A stretch of DNA of 64,000 nucleotides, taken from NCBI GenBank assembly GCA_020633725.1, contig JACKDC010000003.1:508648-572647 (forward strand), given 5' to 3'. This document shows positions 8,648-16,681 of the stretch, in pieces. The position numbers and the translations under genes are program-made. Position 1 is the stretch's first letter; each line of letters starts with the position of its first letter. The stretch is from Candidatus Latescibacterota bacterium (GTDB lineage Bacteria > Krumholzibacteriota > Krumholzibacteriia > JACNKJ01). The notes beneath the pieces are model-generated. The model ran no database searches. It was not told where the DNA came from and worked only from the letters and a program-made list of their open reading frames with translations.

Positions 8648-9048
8648 GGCGTCTCCTCGCTCGCGGCCGGGATCGCCGGACGCACCTTGAACACGCGCTC
8701 CTTGCGGATGTTGACGGTCCCCCGCGGCGCCCCGCGGGGTTTCGTGACGAACTGGGCCAAGGTCCCGGACACCGCCACGGTGCCCCCTGTGCGCGCCTTG
8801 CTGTGCCAGGCCGCCACGGCGGCGGCGGCGTCGAGGATCTCGCGTGGCGGCTCTTCGTCCTCCACGCGCAGGAGCACGTGACTGCCCGGCATGCCCCGCA
8901 CGTGGAACCACCAGTCGCGCGGCCGCGCCAGCTTGATGCTGAGGCGGTCGTTGTCCGCGTCGGTCTTGCCGGCCAGCACCGTCCAGCCACCGGGAAGGGT
9001 GTAGACGTAGAGGTTGGCCAAGTTCCGCGGGTCCTCGGGCGAACTCAC
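8644..9048 (-). CDS. Stand-alone NFACT-R (DUF814) RNA-binding domain protein
   Basis: 134 aa from a GTG at complement 9046-9048. The whole protein is an NFACT-R domain: GGWTVLAGKTDADNDRLSI, then the hallmark DWWFHVRGMPGSHVLLR, then AAAVAAWHSKARTGGTVAV and TVNIRKERVFKVRP. In RqcH/Rqc2 and fibronectin-binding NFACT proteins this domain lies C-terminal to NFACT-N and coiled coils; here those parts are missing. GTGA overlap with the upstream membrane gene and ATGA overlap with PPK2 place it mid-operon. An RNA or ribosome role is inferred from the family only. Confidence 0.85.
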   Translation of the reverse strand: MSSPEDPRNLANLYVYTLPGGWTVLAGKTDADNDRLSIKLARPRDWWFHVRGMPGSHVLLRVEDEEPPREILDAAAAVAAWHSKARTGGTVAVSGTLAQFVTKPRGAPRGTVNIRKERVFKVRPAIPAASEETP

Positions 9049-9752
9049 GGGGACTCCTCCAGCGCCGCGGCGCGGCCGGCGATCGCCATCTCCCGCACGC
9101 GCGCCTGGGCGTAGTAGATGAAGAGCAGCGCCACGGGGAAGGCCAGCAGCAGGTCCCAGACGCAGTCGGCCAGCGCCGCGACCCACCAGCTCGCGTCGAG
9201 GCTCTCGCCGAAGCGGATGCCGACCCACCAGCTCAGGCCCCAGATGGCCATCACGGGCAGCTGCCAGGCCAGCAGGATCTCGGCGCGCGAGCCCTCGGTG
9301 AGGCTCACGCTGCGCGCACGCGCCTGCGACGGCACCGCGGCCTCGAACACCACCGCCGCATCGGCCAGCGCCCAGCGCGACATGAGGATCAACCCCGGCA
9401 CGATGAAGAGCAGCAGCCCCGCCCCCACCAGGATCTGCACGATCAGCCGGTTGGCGAAGAGCAGCCCATAGCGCGCGACGGCCACCGACATGGCCCCGCG
9501 GTAGCCGGTCTTGCCCCCGTAGAGCGAGGCGCGCAGCAGCACGTAGAGCGCCCCCACCACGAGGGGCGCCGCGAGCAGGTCGTAGGCCAGCGCCACCACC
9601 AGCAGGCGGGCTGAGGTCTCTTCCCAGCCGAGCGACAGCGTCAGATAGTTGAGGAGCAGGTTGCCCGGCAGCCACATCGTGAGCACGATGAGCGCGGCCG
9701 TGAAGCCACGGCCCCAGAGCAGCCGCGCGGCCGCGTCCAGACGTTCGAACAT
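9045..9752 (-). CDS. Multi-spanning membrane protein, YciC/GDPD-membrane-domain-like
   Basis: 235 aa with about five or six hydrophobic segments. It resembles the family of small integral membrane proteins with the pattern VPGLILMSRWALADAAVVFE followed by a charged ARARSVSLTEGSR linker (seen in UPF0259/YciC and in membrane domains next to glycerophosphodiesterases). No catalytic motif is visible; function unknown. Its stop overlaps the GTG of the NFACT-R gene, and it starts 34 bp after the DinB gene. Confidence 0.6.
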   Translation of the reverse strand: MFERLDAAARLLWGRGFTAALIVLTMWLPGNLLLNYLTLSLGWEETSARLLVVALAYDLLAAPLVVGALYVLLRASLYGGKTGYRGAMSVAVARYGLLFANRLIVQILVGAGLLLFIVPGLILMSRWALADAAVVFEAAVPSQARARSVSLTEGSRAEILLAWQLPVMAIWGLSWWVGIRFGESLDASWWVAALADCVWDLLLAFPVALLFIYYAQARVREMAIAGRAAALEESP

Positions 9753-9786
9753 GCTCCCCCCTGTGCCCGCTGCGGGCGAGGGGACC

Positions 9787-10320
9787 TTAGCATCGGCCGC
9801 GCTTTTTGTCGCTGGTGTACTGCTCGGACATGTCCCGCGGAATGCTCAGCGACCCCCAGTTGTCGAAGCGATAGTGCTTGGCCAGCAGCACGAGCTGCCC
9901 CACGTGGTAGGACTGATGGCTCAGTCCGCGATTGAGCGCCCCCGCCACGCTGTGCGGTTCGTCACGGATGGTGATCGTGCGCTCGAGGTCCCCGGCGGTG
10001 AGCGTGTCGAGCGTCTCGAACAGCGCGGACCAGCCCTGCTCCCAGGCCTCCATCAACGAGGCGCGGGAGTCGCTCGGCTCGCGCTTGAACTCGCGGTCGC
10101 GCTGACGATCGGGCTTCTCGCCGTCGCTGGTGAGGAAGTCCGTCCAGCGCGAGCGAAGGTGCCCCGCCACATGCTTCACGATCAGCGCGGGACTGTTCGA
10201 CTGCCAGTCGAGGCTCCGGAAGAAGTCCTCCTCGCCCAGCCGCTCCAGGGCCTGCTCGGCGAGGTGCTTGAGTTCGCGGAGTCGTAGCCGGTAGTCGTCG
10301 AGGACGCTCGGTTCAGGCAT
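9787..10320 (-). CDS. DinB superfamily protein (DUF1572-like)
   Basis: Four-helix-bundle protein of the DinB/YfiT superfamily, whose studied members are metal-dependent thiol S-transferases or hydrolases. 177 aa from the ATG at complement 10318-10320, preceded by GGAGGT. The three-histidine metal site is visible: VKHVAGH early and HQSYHVGQ late. The gene may lead the operon with the membrane protein, NFACT-R and PPK2 genes. Substrate unknown; one of four DinB genes in the window. Confidence 0.8.
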   Translation of the reverse strand: MPEPSVLDDYRLRLRELKHLAEQALERLGEEDFFRSLDWQSNSPALIVKHVAGHLRSRWTDFLTSDGEKPDRQRDREFKREPSDSRASLMEAWEQGWSALFETLDTLTAGDLERTITIRDEPHSVAGALNRGLSHQSYHVGQLVLLAKHYRFDNWGSLSIPRDMSEQYTSDKKRGRC

Positions 10321-10425
10321 GGAACCACCTCCCACCGTTGGACGCGCAGTTCGGCGCAGCATCACAGGTCGCCTCCCGGGACTCCACCGAATTGCCTGGC
10401 CCGGACACGCGAATGTGACAGCTCT

Positions 10426-11358
10426 CCCGCCCCCGGGGGCGGGTTGTTCAGCGGCGGCGCGTGTCTGGCGCTATCGGACCTCCTGGTCTCGCTCGCCCCC
10501 GGGGGCGGGTGGGGGCTGCCGCGGGAAGATTCTCTCGACTATCTGCTGTGCCGCCCTTGACGGCCTTCGCATGATACTATACATTGGTATCCATCGCAAG
10601 CCTCCCGCTCCACTTTCCTGGGACTTTCATCATGGAGACTCGAGCCGACCGCGCCCGGCGACTGCACCGGGCTTTGACGACTGAACTTCAGCGACTGCAA
10701 CGCCTCGAGAAGGGCGCGCTGCTCTCCTTCGCTTCTATCATGGAAGGAGCTCTACCGCGAGCTGGGCTACTCCTCGATCCATGCCTACGGGCGAGAGGCG
10801 CTGGGCTTCTCCGAGCGCAAGCTCTCGGCCTTCGTGCGCATGGCGGGTGCGCTGGAGCGCCTGCCGGAGACCCGACGCGCCGTCGAAGCCGGCGAGCTGC
10901 CCTGGACCAAGGCGCGTGAGCTCGTGTCCGTGGCGACGCCGGCGAATGAGACCCTCTGGTTGAGCGATGCCAAGCGCCTCGGCCGCCGGGCGCTCGAGCG
11001 GAAGGTGATGGCGAGTCGGCCGCGGCCGCCAAAACGGCGCCAGGATCCTCCGGCGCTGTTCGCGGCGGGCGAGCCCGAAGCGCGCCGCGAGGAGGCCGAG
11101 GCCGCCGCGCCCCTGCGCGTCACGCTGAACTTCACGCCGGAGCAGTACGCGCGCTGGGAAGCGCTGATCGAGCAGCTGCGCAAGGACGGGCAGCTAGACT
11201 CGAAGGAAGAACTGGTGCTCGCAGCGCTCGCCACCCGCCCCCGGGGGCGGGTGAAGCAGGCCGCCACCGTGATCATTCGTCACTGTCCGGACTGCGGGGC
11301 GCAGGCCTACGTCACGGGCCGCGGCGAGCTTCCCACCCAGCCCGCCCCCGGGGGCGGG
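10426..11358. repeat. Cluster of an 18-bp GC palindrome (CCCGCCCCCGGGGGCGGG)
   Basis: Three perfect copies at 10426-10443, 11234-11251 and 11341-11358, and one copy with a 16-bp match at 10494-10509. Shorter copies sharing the CCCCCGGGGG core are at about 7485, 13707, 13979 and 15713, and I found none elsewhere in the window. The first two are intergenic; the next two fall in the broken HNH-type gene. The 312-bp stretch 10321-10631 holds these two palindromes and a weak promoter but no gene. Confidence 0.7.
10557..10583 (+). promoter_or_regulatory. Possible promoter upstream of the HNH-type pseudogene
   Basis: TTGACG at 10557-10562 followed by TATACA at 10578-10583 (15-bp spacer), in a locally AT-rich patch, about 50 bp before the ATG at 10632. 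The spacer is short, so this is tentative. Confidence 0.35.
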
Positions 11359-11397
11359 TCAGGCGAAATCGCCGCCACCGCGCGCGGGTCCCCGTGA
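10632..11397 (+). pseudogene. Broken HNH-endonuclease-type gene (DUF222/13E12-like N-terminal region)
   Basis: Two reading frames make one protein. The first (ATG 10632) gives METRADRARRLHRAL up to about 10740; the second continues from 10741 with WKELYRELGYSSIHAYGREA, LSAFVRMAGALERLPETRRA and LPWTKARELVSVATP to the stop at 11395. This order matches the helical N-terminal region of HNH-endonuclease-type proteins. A frameshift near 10740 joins them; an assembly error is possible. After CPDCGAQAYVTGRGE, where the family continues into its HNH domain, the frame runs into the palindrome at 11341 and ends, so the nuclease motif is absent. Probably inactive. Confidence 0.65.
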
Positions 11398-11406
11398 ACC
11401 TGGCCC

Positions 11407-14184
11407 CTACTTCAGAAGCACGACACGGCGCGACGCCGCCAGACCCTCGTCGCCGCGCAGCTGCAACAGGTAGACGCCGCTGGGCAGCGGCCGTCCGGCC
11501 TCGTCGCGCCCGTCCCAGAGCAGACTGCCGGGACCGGCCAGCGCCGGCCCCTCGCGCAGCGTGCGGAGATGGCGGCCGGCGGGATCGTAGACATCCAGCC
11601 GTAGCGATCCTGCCGACGGCAGGGACCAGGCCACCGTGGTGCTGGGATTGAACGGGTTGGGCCACGCGTCCACGCGTGCCCGCGTGGCGAGCGGCGCATT
11701 GTCGGCGGCGGTGACGACGGCGCCTGCGAAGAAGCTCAGGTCGTCGAGCCAGAAGCCGGGGCCCACGACACCGCCGTCGGAGCCGAAGTCGAAGCGCAGG
11801 CGAAAGTCCGCGCCGAGGTGCTCGGTGAGCCTGAACACAACCGGCTCCCAGTCGCTGCTGCTGCCGGACCAGCCGGCTTCGTTGCCGAGGCCGCCGAGCA
11901 ACAGATCGGTGTAGCCGCCCATCGGCGTGAGCGGGTACCACTGGCCGCCGTCGTAGACGCGCACGCGCACGCCGTCGAAACCCGACTCCGTGCCGCGCCA
12001 GATGTGGAAGCTGACGTTGAGCGCGTCCACGCCGCTCATGTCCAGCGTGGGCGTGAGCAGGCTGCCCGACTGGTTGTCGCCATAGTCGCCGGTCATGCCC
12101 ACGCCCCAGCACTTGCTGCCGCTGAAGGCGCTGGGCGGGCCGCCCGCGGTCGGCGTGCCCCAGCTCCAGACGGGATCGCCCGAGCTGCTGAAGCCGCCGT
12201 TGCTGGCCTCGAAGGTCTCGTCGGCGTCGGGGAGGACGATCGTGTAGGGCAGCGCCTGTCGATTGCCCAGACCTTGGCCGACGACCTGCCAGTCGCCCAG
12301 CCAGGCGGCGCCGTGCCCTGGCAGACCGCCCACGCGCAGCGGAAAGGAGACGCCCGCCGGAACATCCAGCAGATCGAAATCGCCGCCCGGCGCCGAGACC
12401 GCGGGAGCGAGGGGCACGTCCACCGGTGTGACCACCGCGCCGGCGAGGGCGGTGCCGGCCTCGTCCTCGATGTGGCCGCTCAGGGTCAGCAGCTCCAGCG
12501 GCGTGAGTGCCACGTCGAGCGTCGCATTGCTGCCATCGAAGATGGGGACGGGCACCGACTTCGTCTCGTGGAAGAAGTCCTCGAAGTCCAGGGTCAGCGT
12601 GCCGGCCTGCGCCACGACGGCGTAGTGCCCGGCGGCATCGGTGCTCACGAACGCGCCGGTCTCGGCCACGAGGATCGAGACCCCGGCGAGCGGCTGCGCG
12701 CTCACGACATCCGTCACGGTGCCCGACACGCGGCCGAGGCCCTGCGAGGCGACGAGACCCCAGGCGCCCACCAGGTTGGGCCGCGGACCGATGTGCGTCT
12801 GCGGCTGCTCCTGCGGCGTGCCTGTGGCCACGAGCAGCGTGCGGGCGAGCGAGGCGTCGAGGCTGAAGCCGTAGGCGCTCTCCACCATGCCCTGCAGCGA
12901 CGCCACCGAGCCCACCACGATCGGGCTTGCGCTCGACGTCCCGCTGAAGCTGGACGTGTACCACTGCTCCTCGGGCAGCGGGTCGCCCTGCAGATTGCCG
13001 TAGCCGCAGGACACCACGTTGAAGCCCCAGCCGTGCAGGTCCACGCGGCTGCCGTAGTTGGTGAAGTAGGCGGGCAGGAGCGTGGAGCCGTCGGTGGCGC
13101 CGCACATGATCGCGCCGGAGTCGCGCACGCCGCGGTCGAAGAGGCCCTGGTAGACGGGATCGTCGAGGTCCTGGCTGCCGTTGCCCGCCGCCTCGCAGAC
13201 GATGCGGCCGAGCGCGGTGACGGTCTGGATGGCGTCGAAGTTGTCCTGCCAGAACTCCATGGGCACGTAGCCGAACTGCCCGCTGCCGTTGGCGTTGGGC
13301 CCCGGCGCGTGCAGTTCGATCAGCAGGATGTCCCCGGCCTCCAGCGCGAGGGCGGCGTTCAGGATCGCGTCGGCCACGGACTGCGTGCCGATGGACGAGC
13401 CGCCCACGCCGGCCTGGGGCGCGATGCCGCGCACGCCGAGGCCGTTGTCGTCGCCGCGGATCTCGCCCAGCACGGCCGTGCCGTGGTTGCGCCAGCCGAT
13501 GTCGGCGATCGGCGAGCCGATCTCCGCGATCGGCGCGGGGAGGTCCTCGTGGGACCAGAGCCAGGCGCCCTCGATGTCGATCACGCGCACGCTGGCGCCC
13601 AGTGCGCCGGCCTGCCCCGCGACGGACCAGGCCCCCACGCCGGTGGGGGCATCATCGAGATAGCCCTGCTGGCCGCTGAAGTCGGGAGTCGGGATCGCAT
13701 CCGCCGCCCCCGGGGGCGGCCCTGCCGGCGAACCCGCTTCACCCCGAGCGAGCGCGAAGGCGTCGAAGCCCAGCGCCGCGGGAACGGCCACCGGCTCGAG
13801 CCACGCGGACGCGATCGCGGGATCCCGGCGCAGGCGGGCCAGCAGCGCCTCGCCGGCGGCGCGATCGCCGGGGGCGAAGGCCGCCGAGAGCTGGGCGTAG
13901 CCGTTCAGGTCCGGCAGGCCTGCCGGGCGCAGCGCGTCGAGGCGCGCGGCCGGGGCCGAGAAGCGCCGCTCCAGCTCGCCCCCGGGGGCGAGGGCGGCGA
14001 GACGCGCCGTGAAGGCGGCCGCGTCGCCGGCGCGTGTGGCCGTGACGCCGTCGTCGGCCATTCGCCAGCCGTCGGCGAGCTGCAGCACCACGCGGCCCGA
14101 AGGCGCGGGCGTTTCGGGGGCGAGCGGCGCGGCGGCGAGGGTGAGGGGCAGGGCGAGCAGCAGCAGGAACAGGGCGTAGCGCAT
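11407..14184 (-). CDS. Secreted S8 subtilisin-like protease with C-terminal sorting domain
   Basis: 925 aa. Signal peptide (residues 1-18), a ~160-residue pro-region, then the catalytic domain with Asp203 (VIDIEGAWLWSHEDL), His234 (NHGTAVLGEI), oxyanion Asn335 (AAGNGS) and Ser417 (FSGTSSASP). Carboxypeptidase-regulatory-like modules follow (GTVTDVVSAQPLAGVSI), then a jelly-roll segment resembling domains in secreted peptidases (DGVRVRVYDGGQWYPL), and a terminal FlgD-Ig-like sorting domain (WPNPFNPSTT, GRHLRTL, WDGRDEAGR, SGVYLLQL, VVLLK). It is paralogous to the protease at 27116. Expected to be exported and cell-surface-associated or released. Confidence 0.92.
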   Translation of the reverse strand: MRYALFLLLLALPLTLAAAPLAPETPAPSGRVVLQLADGWRMADDGVTATRAGDAAAFTARLAALAPGGELERRFSAPAARLDALRPAGLPDLNGYAQLSAAFAPGDRAAGEALLARLRRDPAIASAWLEPVAVPAALGFDAFALARGEAGSPAGPPPGAADAIPTPDFSGQQGYLDDAPTGVGAWSVAGQAGALGASVRVIDIEGAWLWSHEDLPAPIAEIGSPIADIGWRNHGTAVLGEIRGDDNGLGVRGIAPQAGVGGSSIGTQSVADAILNAALALEAGDILLIELHAPGPNANGSGQFGYVPMEFWQDNFDAIQTVTALGRIVCEAAGNGSQDLDDPVYQGLFDRGVRDSGAIMCGATDGSTLLPAYFTNYGSRVDLHGWGFNVVSCGYGNLQGDPLPEEQWYTSSFSGTSSASPIVVGSVASLQGMVESAYGFSLDASLARTLLVATGTPQEQPQTHIGPRPNLVGAWGLVASQGLGRVSGTVTDVVSAQPLAGVSILVAETGAFVSTDAAGHYAVVAQAGTLTLDFEDFFHETKSVPVPIFDGSNATLDVALTPLELLTLSGHIEDEAGTALAGAVVTPVDVPLAPAVSAPGGDFDLLDVPAGVSFPLRVGGLPGHGAAWLGDWQVVGQGLGNRQALPYTIVLPDADETFEASNGGFSSSGDPVWSWGTPTAGGPPSAFSGSKCWGVGMTGDYGDNQSGSLLTPTLDMSGVDALNVSFHIWRGTESGFDGVRVRVYDGGQWYPLTPMGGYTDLLLGGLGNEAGWSGSSSDWEPVVFRLTEHLGADFRLRFDFGSDGGVVGPGFWLDDLSFFAGAVVTAADNAPLATRARVDAWPNPFNPSTTVAWSLPSAGSLRLDVYDPAGRHLRTLREGPALAGPGSLLWDGRDEAGRPLPSGVYLLQLRGDEGLAASRRVVLLK

Positions 14185-14250
14185 GGCTGTCCTCTCGGCG
14201 GCGGCCCGAGCAAGGCCGCGAGGGGATGGGCAGTGAGGTGGCGTCCCTCA

Positions 14251-14280
14251 ATTATACCGCGAACGTGGCGGCCGGGCCAA
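14251..14280 (-). promoter_or_regulatory. Promoter of the 11407-14184 protease
   Basis: Perfect TATAAT (complement 14251-14256) with TTGGCC (complement 14275-14280) 18 bp upstream. The predicted start, near 14244, leaves a ~60-nt leader. Confidence 0.6.
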
Positions 14281-14286
14281 GCCGCG

Positions 14287-14817
14287 CTAGCGCGAGAGGT
14301 AGCGCTCGCGGATCACGTCCAGGTGATGTGCCTCGTGCCCCGCCACGATCCAGGCCACCGCGCGCACGGTGAACTCGCCGCCGTTGGCGCGGCCGCGGGC
14401 GTCGAGCTGGGCGGGGCTGAAGCCGTCGAAGAGCGCGATGCTGGCTTCGCGCACCCGGCGCAGCTCGGCGCGGAGCGCGTCCCAGGGGCGGGCGTCGCAG
14501 CCGGCGGCGGCCACGTAGGCATTCTCGTCGAAGCCGGGGAGTTCGGCCGATTCGCCACGGGCGAAGCAGAGCGCGCGCATGGCGAAGATGCGCTCGCTGT
14601 CGGCGAGGTGGCCGATCACGTCCTTGATGCTCCACTTCCCCGGCGCGTAGCGCGCCAGCGACTGCTCCTCGCCGATGCGCTCGAGCATCGCCTGCGTGGA
14701 GGCCAGCTGCCGGCCGAAGACCGCCGGGGGCTTGCCCACCTCCACGCGCTCGACGTAGGGCAGGTAGTAGGGCGGAAACTCGTCGGCGCCGGGACGGCGA
14801 ATCCAGACAGGGCTCAT
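14287..14817 (-). CDS. DinB superfamily protein
   Basis: 176 aa. Typical DinB pattern: GKWSIKDVIGHLADSERIF with the first metal His, then AWIVAGHEAHHLDVIRERY with the HxxxH pair. Such proteins are usually metal-dependent thiol transferases or of unknown function. Its ATG overlaps the stop of the MEMO-like gene (ATGA), so it is the last gene of a CDF/MEMO-like/DinB operon. Confidence 0.85.
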   Translation of the reverse strand: MSPVWIRRPGADEFPPYYLPYVERVEVGKPPAVFGRQLASTQAMLERIGEEQSLARYAPGKWSIKDVIGHLADSERIFAMRALCFARGESAELPGFDENAYVAAAGCDARPWDALRAELRRVREASIALFDGFSPAQLDARGRANGGEFTVRAVAWIVAGHEAHHLDVIRERYLSR

Positions 14818-15701
14818 CGTCGATCCTCCCCACCCGCGCGTGCGGGGTCGCGTGTGAACTCCACCAGCGCGCCCGCCACCCAGGTGGGCGGCGTCGCCTG
14901 GTAGGGACCGCTCATGTCATCGGTGACGAGATCGTGGACACGCCAGCGGCAGGGCCCCAGCAGTTCGCGGAGCACGGGGCCCACGTCGCGGGCGTCGCTC
15001 TTCGTGCGGACGCAGTGCTCCTGGTAGCCCGCGTGATCCCCGGCCGCGAGCAGGGCCAAGCCGGCGTCGATGCGCTGCGCCGCCATGGCGAGGCCTCCGT
15101 CCCCGGAGGCGAGCGGCGCCGTGTCGCCGTAGCCGTGCCCGTGGTGCACGAGGTCACCCGTGGCCACGAGCACGGTGCCGGGCTCGCTCACGAGCGAGGC
15201 GAGTTCGTCGAAGCCCGGCATGCGCTCCGGCGCGACGCCGGCAAGGAAGGGGAAGCGCGCGACCAGCGCCGGCGCGGGCACGTCGCGGCGAGCGGCCTCG
15301 GCGGCCAGCAGCCAGGCGAAGTGGTCGAGGGAGAACTCGCGCCGCCAGTCCTGGCGGGCGTCCAGCCCGGGGCCCTGCACGCCCCAGGCCGGCTCGTTCG
15401 CGGGGTCGCCGCCCGCCGCCACGCGACGACGGGCGTCGGCGAGCTCGGGACTCAGCCCGTGCAACACGCCGAGGGCGAGCACCTGGCGCGCGCCGGCGTC
15501 CAGCACGGCATGCACGACCGCGGCGATCTGGTGGCCGCAGACCGCCGCCGACGTGTGCGGAAAGAGCAGGGCCCCGCCGGCCTCGAGCACGGGCGCAAGC
15601 CGCCAGCGGCGGCCGGCCTCCAGCAGGTGCGCCGCGCCGACGTCGCCCAGGCGGGCGTGCTGCTCCGCGTGAAGCACTTTGAAGTCCGGCAGCGCGCTCA
15701 C
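14814..15701 (-). CDS. MEMO1/LigB-like protein
   Basis: 295 aa from a GTG at complement 15699-15701. Features reminiscent of the MEMO/class III extradiol-dioxygenase fold are LLFPHTSAAVCGHQIAAVVH near residue 45, a glycine-rich ALGVLHGLSP, REFSLDHFAWLL in place of the usual EHS(I/L)E-type motif, and VLVATGDLVHHGHGYGD. MEMO proteins are linked to redox or vitamin-related chemistry, but the biochemical role of bacterial members is unsettled. GTGA overlap with the CDF gene and ATGA overlap with DinB. Family assignment is moderate. Confidence 0.5.
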   Translation of the reverse strand: MSALPDFKVLHAEQHARLGDVGAAHLLEAGRRWRLAPVLEAGGALLFPHTSAAVCGHQIAAVVHAVLDAGARQVLALGVLHGLSPELADARRRVAAGGDPANEPAWGVQGPGLDARQDWRREFSLDHFAWLLAAEAARRDVPAPALVARFPFLAGVAPERMPGFDELASLVSEPGTVLVATGDLVHHGHGYGDTAPLASGDGGLAMAAQRIDAGLALLAAGDHAGYQEHCVRTKSDARDVGPVLRELLGPCRWRVHDLVTDDMSGPYQATPPTWVAGALVEFTRDPARAGGEDRR

Positions 15702-16621
15702 GACTCCAGCTCCCCCGGGGGCGCCTCGGCCTCCACGAAGACACGCCGCACGCGCGGGAAGTCGCGGCGGATCGTCGACGTGAGCGCGGCCACGCCCCGC
15801 TCGATCGCGCCGGCGGGGAGGTCGTCCGCAAAGTCCGCGCTCAGGTTGACGAGGATGAACTCCGGCCCCATGTGCAGGGTCAGCAGCTCGTTCACGCGCT
15901 CGATCTCGGGACGCGCCTCGGCCAGCGCGCGGATGCCGGCGCGCACCTCGGGTTCGGCCGCCTCGCCGATGAGCAGGCCGTGCGTCTCCACGGCGAGCCA
16001 GGTGGCCGTGCCGCCCAGGAGCAGGCCGATGATCACGGAGGCCGCGCCGTCGAAGCGGGGTTCGCCGGTGAGCTGGCTCAGCCACACGCCGAGGAAGGCG
16101 ACGAGGATGCCCACGAGCGCGGCGCTGTCCTCGAAGAGCACCACGAACACCGACGGATCCTTGCCGCCGCGCACCGCCTCCAGCAGTCCGCGGCGTCCGC
16201 GCAGCTTGTTGAAGGCACGTAGCGCCAGCAGCCACGCGCCACCCTCGAAGACGAAGGCCAGCGCCAGCACGACGTAGTTCACGGTGGGGTCGCCCGCGGG
16301 CTCGGGGTGGCGCAGGTGCCGGACGCCCTCGTAGAGCGAGATCCCCGCGCCGACGGCGAAGATCAGGATCGCCACCACGAAGCTCCAGAAGTAGACCTCC
16401 TTGCCGTGCCCGAAGGGGAAGCGCGGGCTGGCGGGACGCGCCGCGCGCCGCAGCCCCAGCAGCAGGAGGCCCTGATTGCCCGTGTCCACGAGGGAGTGGA
16501 TGCCCTCCGACAGCATGGCGCTGCTGCCGGTGATCGCGGCCGCCACCAGCTTGCTCACGGCGATGAGCGTGTTGCCCGCCAGGGCGGCGTAGATGACGGC
16601 TCTGGATTCGCTGCTGGCCAT
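15698..16621 (-). CDS. Cation diffusion facilitator transporter (ZnT9-like)
   Basis: 307 aa, about six transmembrane segments. CDF signature SEGIHSLVDTGNQGLLLLG in TM2, and FEDSAALVGILVA in TM5, where the second half-site has Glu in place of the usual His, as in the ZnT9-like subgroup. The cytoplasmic C-terminal domain (MGPEFILVNLSADF) is present. Family members exchange Zn or other divalent metals for protons; which metal is used here cannot be told. GAGGAGGGGCC precedes the ATG. First gene of the operon with the MEMO-like and DinB genes. Confidence 0.9.
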   Translation of the reverse strand: MASSESRAVIYAALAGNTLIAVSKLVAAAITGSSAMLSEGIHSLVDTGNQGLLLLGLRRAARPASPRFPFGHGKEVYFWSFVVAILIFAVGAGISLYEGVRHLRHPEPAGDPTVNYVVLALAFVFEGGAWLLALRAFNKLRGRRGLLEAVRGGKDPSVFVVLFEDSAALVGILVAFLGVWLSQLTGEPRFDGAASVIIGLLLGGTATWLAVETHGLLIGEAAEPEVRAGIRALAEARPEIERVNELLTLHMGPEFILVNLSADFADDLPAGAIERGVAALTSTIRRDFPRVRRVFVEAEAPPGELES

Positions 16622-16681
16622 GGCCCCTCCTCGACGGCGGGACCATTATGCCCTCCCGGAGCGCCCGGGTCGAGGACCGGC

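Noticed and set aside
10834..11397. Intact 187-aa gene starting at 10834
   Set aside because: Homology-like sequence clearly begins upstream (WKELYRELGYSS at 10741) and in another frame before that, so this start is inside a broken gene.
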